Assembly: GCF_003086295.3 (NCBI RefSeq)
Contig: NC_092053.1
Location: 84,815,671-84,879,670 of the forward strand
Direction of reading: 5' to 3'
Source: Arachis hypogaea
Taxonomy: Eukaryota > Streptophyta > Magnoliopsida > Fabales > Fabaceae
Length of the DNA stretch: 64,000 nucleotides
Program-made: the position numbers and the translations under genes
Part shown: in pieces, positions 62,505 to 64,000 of the stretch
Position numbering within the stretch: the stretch's first letter is position 1
Layout: every line of letters begins with the position of its first letter
The notes under the pieces: model-generated
Told to the model about the DNA's origin: nothing
What the model saw: the letters and a program-made list of their open reading frames with translations, nothing else
Database searches by the model: none

Positions 62505-63460
62505 TTAGTGGTGTTTACGTTAAGTGAAAATGTGGGGTCGAGAACGTTAGAGACAATTACCTTTTTCACTAACGTTCCAAACCCAAAATGGTCCACGTTA
62601 ACTTCAACGTTAGTGGCACTAACGTGACCACTAACATTGCCTCTTGGCCCTTTGCAAACATTACTGGGGTTTACCTTTCCCAATAACATTGAGAGTACCC
62701 CTTTCTCCCTACGTTAGAGTTCACGTTAGTATAGTTAACGTGACCTTTAACGTAGGCTTGCCAAATCTTCGAGAGCGTTAGTGACACCTACCTTTTTCAC
62801 TAACGCTCCAAAACGCCCCATTCCCACATTAGTGCCTCACATTAATTACATTAACGTTACCACTAAAGTGGTGTTGATTGCCATCTCCAACGTTAGTGAC
62901 AAAAGTGAGTGTCACTAATGTTGGCTCATCATCCCTTTCCTCCACGTTAGCTTCCACGTTAATGTAATTAACGTGGTAACTAACGTGGCTCATAGTGGCT
63001 TAGTCCAACGTTAGTGACAAAGGTGAGTGTCACTAACATTGGCGATTCCTTGCTCCTTCCACGTTAGAGTTCACGTTAACTAAGTTAACGTGGCTCTTAA
63101 CGTAGCCAATATGGGCTTAGTCCAATGTTAGTGACAAAGGTGAGTGTCACTAATGTTGGCATTATCTTCCTCTTCCACATTAGAGTTCACGTAAACTGAG
63201 TTAACGTGACTGTTAACGTGGCCAATTGCCCTTTTGGAGCGTTAGTGGCACTTACTTTTACCACTAACGCTTGGAGCTTCCATTTCTTCGACGTTAACTA
63301 CCACGTTAATGTAGTTAACGTGGTAATTAACGTGGGCTATAATGGCTTCGAAGACGTTATTGGCGATCACTTTTCTCATTAATGTTGCAAGCTAGCTCCC
63401 ATTCCACGTTAGTGGTCACGTTAGTTAGACTAACGTGGCTACTAACGTGGCTTTTCCTTG
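62505..63460 (-). repeat. ACGTTA inverted-repeat array in the E8 LTR
   Basis: Nearly 1 kb of alternating units: AACGTTAGTGACAAA...GTCACTAACGTT pairs and CACGTTAACTAAGTTAACGTG-type palindromes, about 90-120 bp per period, roughly eight periods. Many CpG sites in the older copies read TG or CA. Confidence 0.85.
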
Positions 63461-63714
63461 CTTCCTTTGCCCTGAATTCAAGCAAATAAAGTGCATCAAA
63501 GCTCTAATCCAAGTTATGAGTCATGCATCATCCAATTTGTCATTAAATTCATGCATAATTCTCATGAAATCATATAAAATTCATAATGCTTACTTGAATC
63601 AAGATGTATGTGAAATTCTACCCAAAACTTGCTTATTTCCTAAGAAAATGCATGAAACTACCCTAAAACTGTAAAGAAAAGGTCAGTGAAACTGGCTGAA
63701 ATGCCCTGGCATCA

Positions 63715-63751
63715 CAACACCAAACTTAAATCTTGCTTGTCCCTAAGCAAG
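63715..63751 (-). other. Stem-loop module H8 beside the E8 3' LTR
   Basis: Sense strand: CTTGCTTA-GGGA-CAAGCAAG (one mismatch at the loop-closing pair, 63732-63751), then ATTTAAGTTTGGTGTTG to the LTR. Confidence 0.7.
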
Positions 63752-64000
63752 TACTGAAACATGAGAATGATGAATGAAATGACAAGAGGAATGAATCATT
63801 ATTGTGGAAGTCCAGTCCTTGGTTTTATGGGGTTTCATGCATAGCAACTCAGGTTCATTCCTCTACTGGCTTTCAGACCTTTATCATGCCCTGGAATACT
63901 CACTTGATTGCACCCTTTGAGACCTTTATTTATTGATCCCTTTGTCTTTTCAAGGTTTATTGCATCCTTAGGCTAAGTGCTCTGTGAGGGGGCGACTCTT
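63752..64000 (-). other. Start of the E8 interior
   Basis: Untranslated 3' region of E8, similar in style to E5 28026 onwards. Nothing else is visible before the window ends. Confidence 0.5.

Larger units (their letters stand above)
61545..63714 (-). repeat. E8 LTR, part right of E4
   Basis: Continues the E8 LTR to CCCTGGCATCA. It contains TATAAATAG on the minus strand at 62354-62362 and a long AACGTT/ACGTTA array at 62505-63460. Open frames here (62218-62460, 62492-62689, 63435-63674) have no recognisable content. Confidence 0.85.
44485..64000 (-). mobile_element. E7: Athila-like element related to E1/E4 with integrase and ORF3, partial
   Basis: On the minus strand, integrase, post-stop hairpin, palindrome array, stem-loop module, ORF3, second stem-loop module and 3' LTR (46054-44485). 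Upstream pol and the 5' LTR lie beyond the window, past E8. Its LTR starts TGATGAGCGGATAATTTATA like E1/E4 and shares long stretches with them (for example AATTGCGTTGGAAAGTAGAC). It is the best candidate in this window for an autonomous relative of E1 and E4. Confidence 0.85.
50406..64000 (-). mobile_element. E8: Athila-like LTR retrotransposon, 3' LTR and start of the interior
   Basis: Its LTR (50406-50575 and 61545-63714, about 2.34 kb) is inserted in E7 integrase; the 5 bp before it, ACTGT (50401-50405), should recur off the right edge. E4 lies inside this LTR. The interior starts at 63715 with the stem-loop module H8 and runs off the window, so no gene of E8 is visible. Confidence 0.85.

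Overview
This window is plant nuclear DNA made almost entirely of nested mobile elements. I find no intact single-copy host gene. It is most likely a legume and probably peanut (Arachis). That rests on remembered familiarity with two sequence styles: LTRs that open TGATGAGCGGATAATTTATA, and arrays built on GGCGTTCAACGCC or ACGCGTACGCG. Both should be checked by search. The LTR elements are Ty3/gypsy and look like the Athila lineage. Their primer binding sites match the 3' end of tRNA-Asp, the protease motif is DLG instead of DTG, the pol order is RT-RNase H-integrase, and there is an extra open reading frame (here ORF3) between pol and the 3' LTR.

Layout. Names E1-E8 are mine. E2 (minus strand, 1-18283, its 3' LTR off the left edge) is a pol-bearing element split inside RT by E1 (plus strand, 3680-13595, TSD CTGAC). 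Next comes E3 (minus strand, 18325 to about 44484), a pol-less element with an unfamiliar Tyr/Pro/His-rich ORF1 and an ORF3. E3 is split by E5 (minus strand, 26092-42360, TSD CTATC, 1897-bp LTRs), which has gag-pol. E5 is itself split in gag by a 5.3-kb CACTA DNA transposon (33552-38852, TSD TGT) carrying pieces of at least three host genes. The right-hand LTR of E3 is cut by E7 (minus strand, from 44485), a relative of E1/E4 that keeps integrase and ORF3. E7 integrase is cut by the LTR of E8 (minus strand, from 50406), and that LTR is cut by E4 (plus strand, 50576-61539, TSD GAGTT).

How the parts work together. E1 and E4 carry only gag-protease and ORF3. They would need RT and integrase from a relative such as E7. 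Almost every reading frame is broken, mostly by single C-to-T changes that make stop codons.

The strongest unexplained signal is non-coding. (1) A hairpin with loop AGRCAA and a covarying stem lies 40-50 nt after the stop codon of the first long ORF in all six elements that can be checked. (2) A second covarying stem-loop, followed by a TTTAAGTKTGGKG motif, lies beside the 3' LTR and again near ORF3; ten copies are seen. (3) Each element that keeps ORF3 carries the same family-specific palindrome array twice, once in the LTR upstream of the TATA box and once upstream of ORF3. ORF3 proteins have a coiled coil or charged C-terminus with basic clusters and no membrane segment. A self-recognition or anti-silencing system is a reasonable hypothesis.
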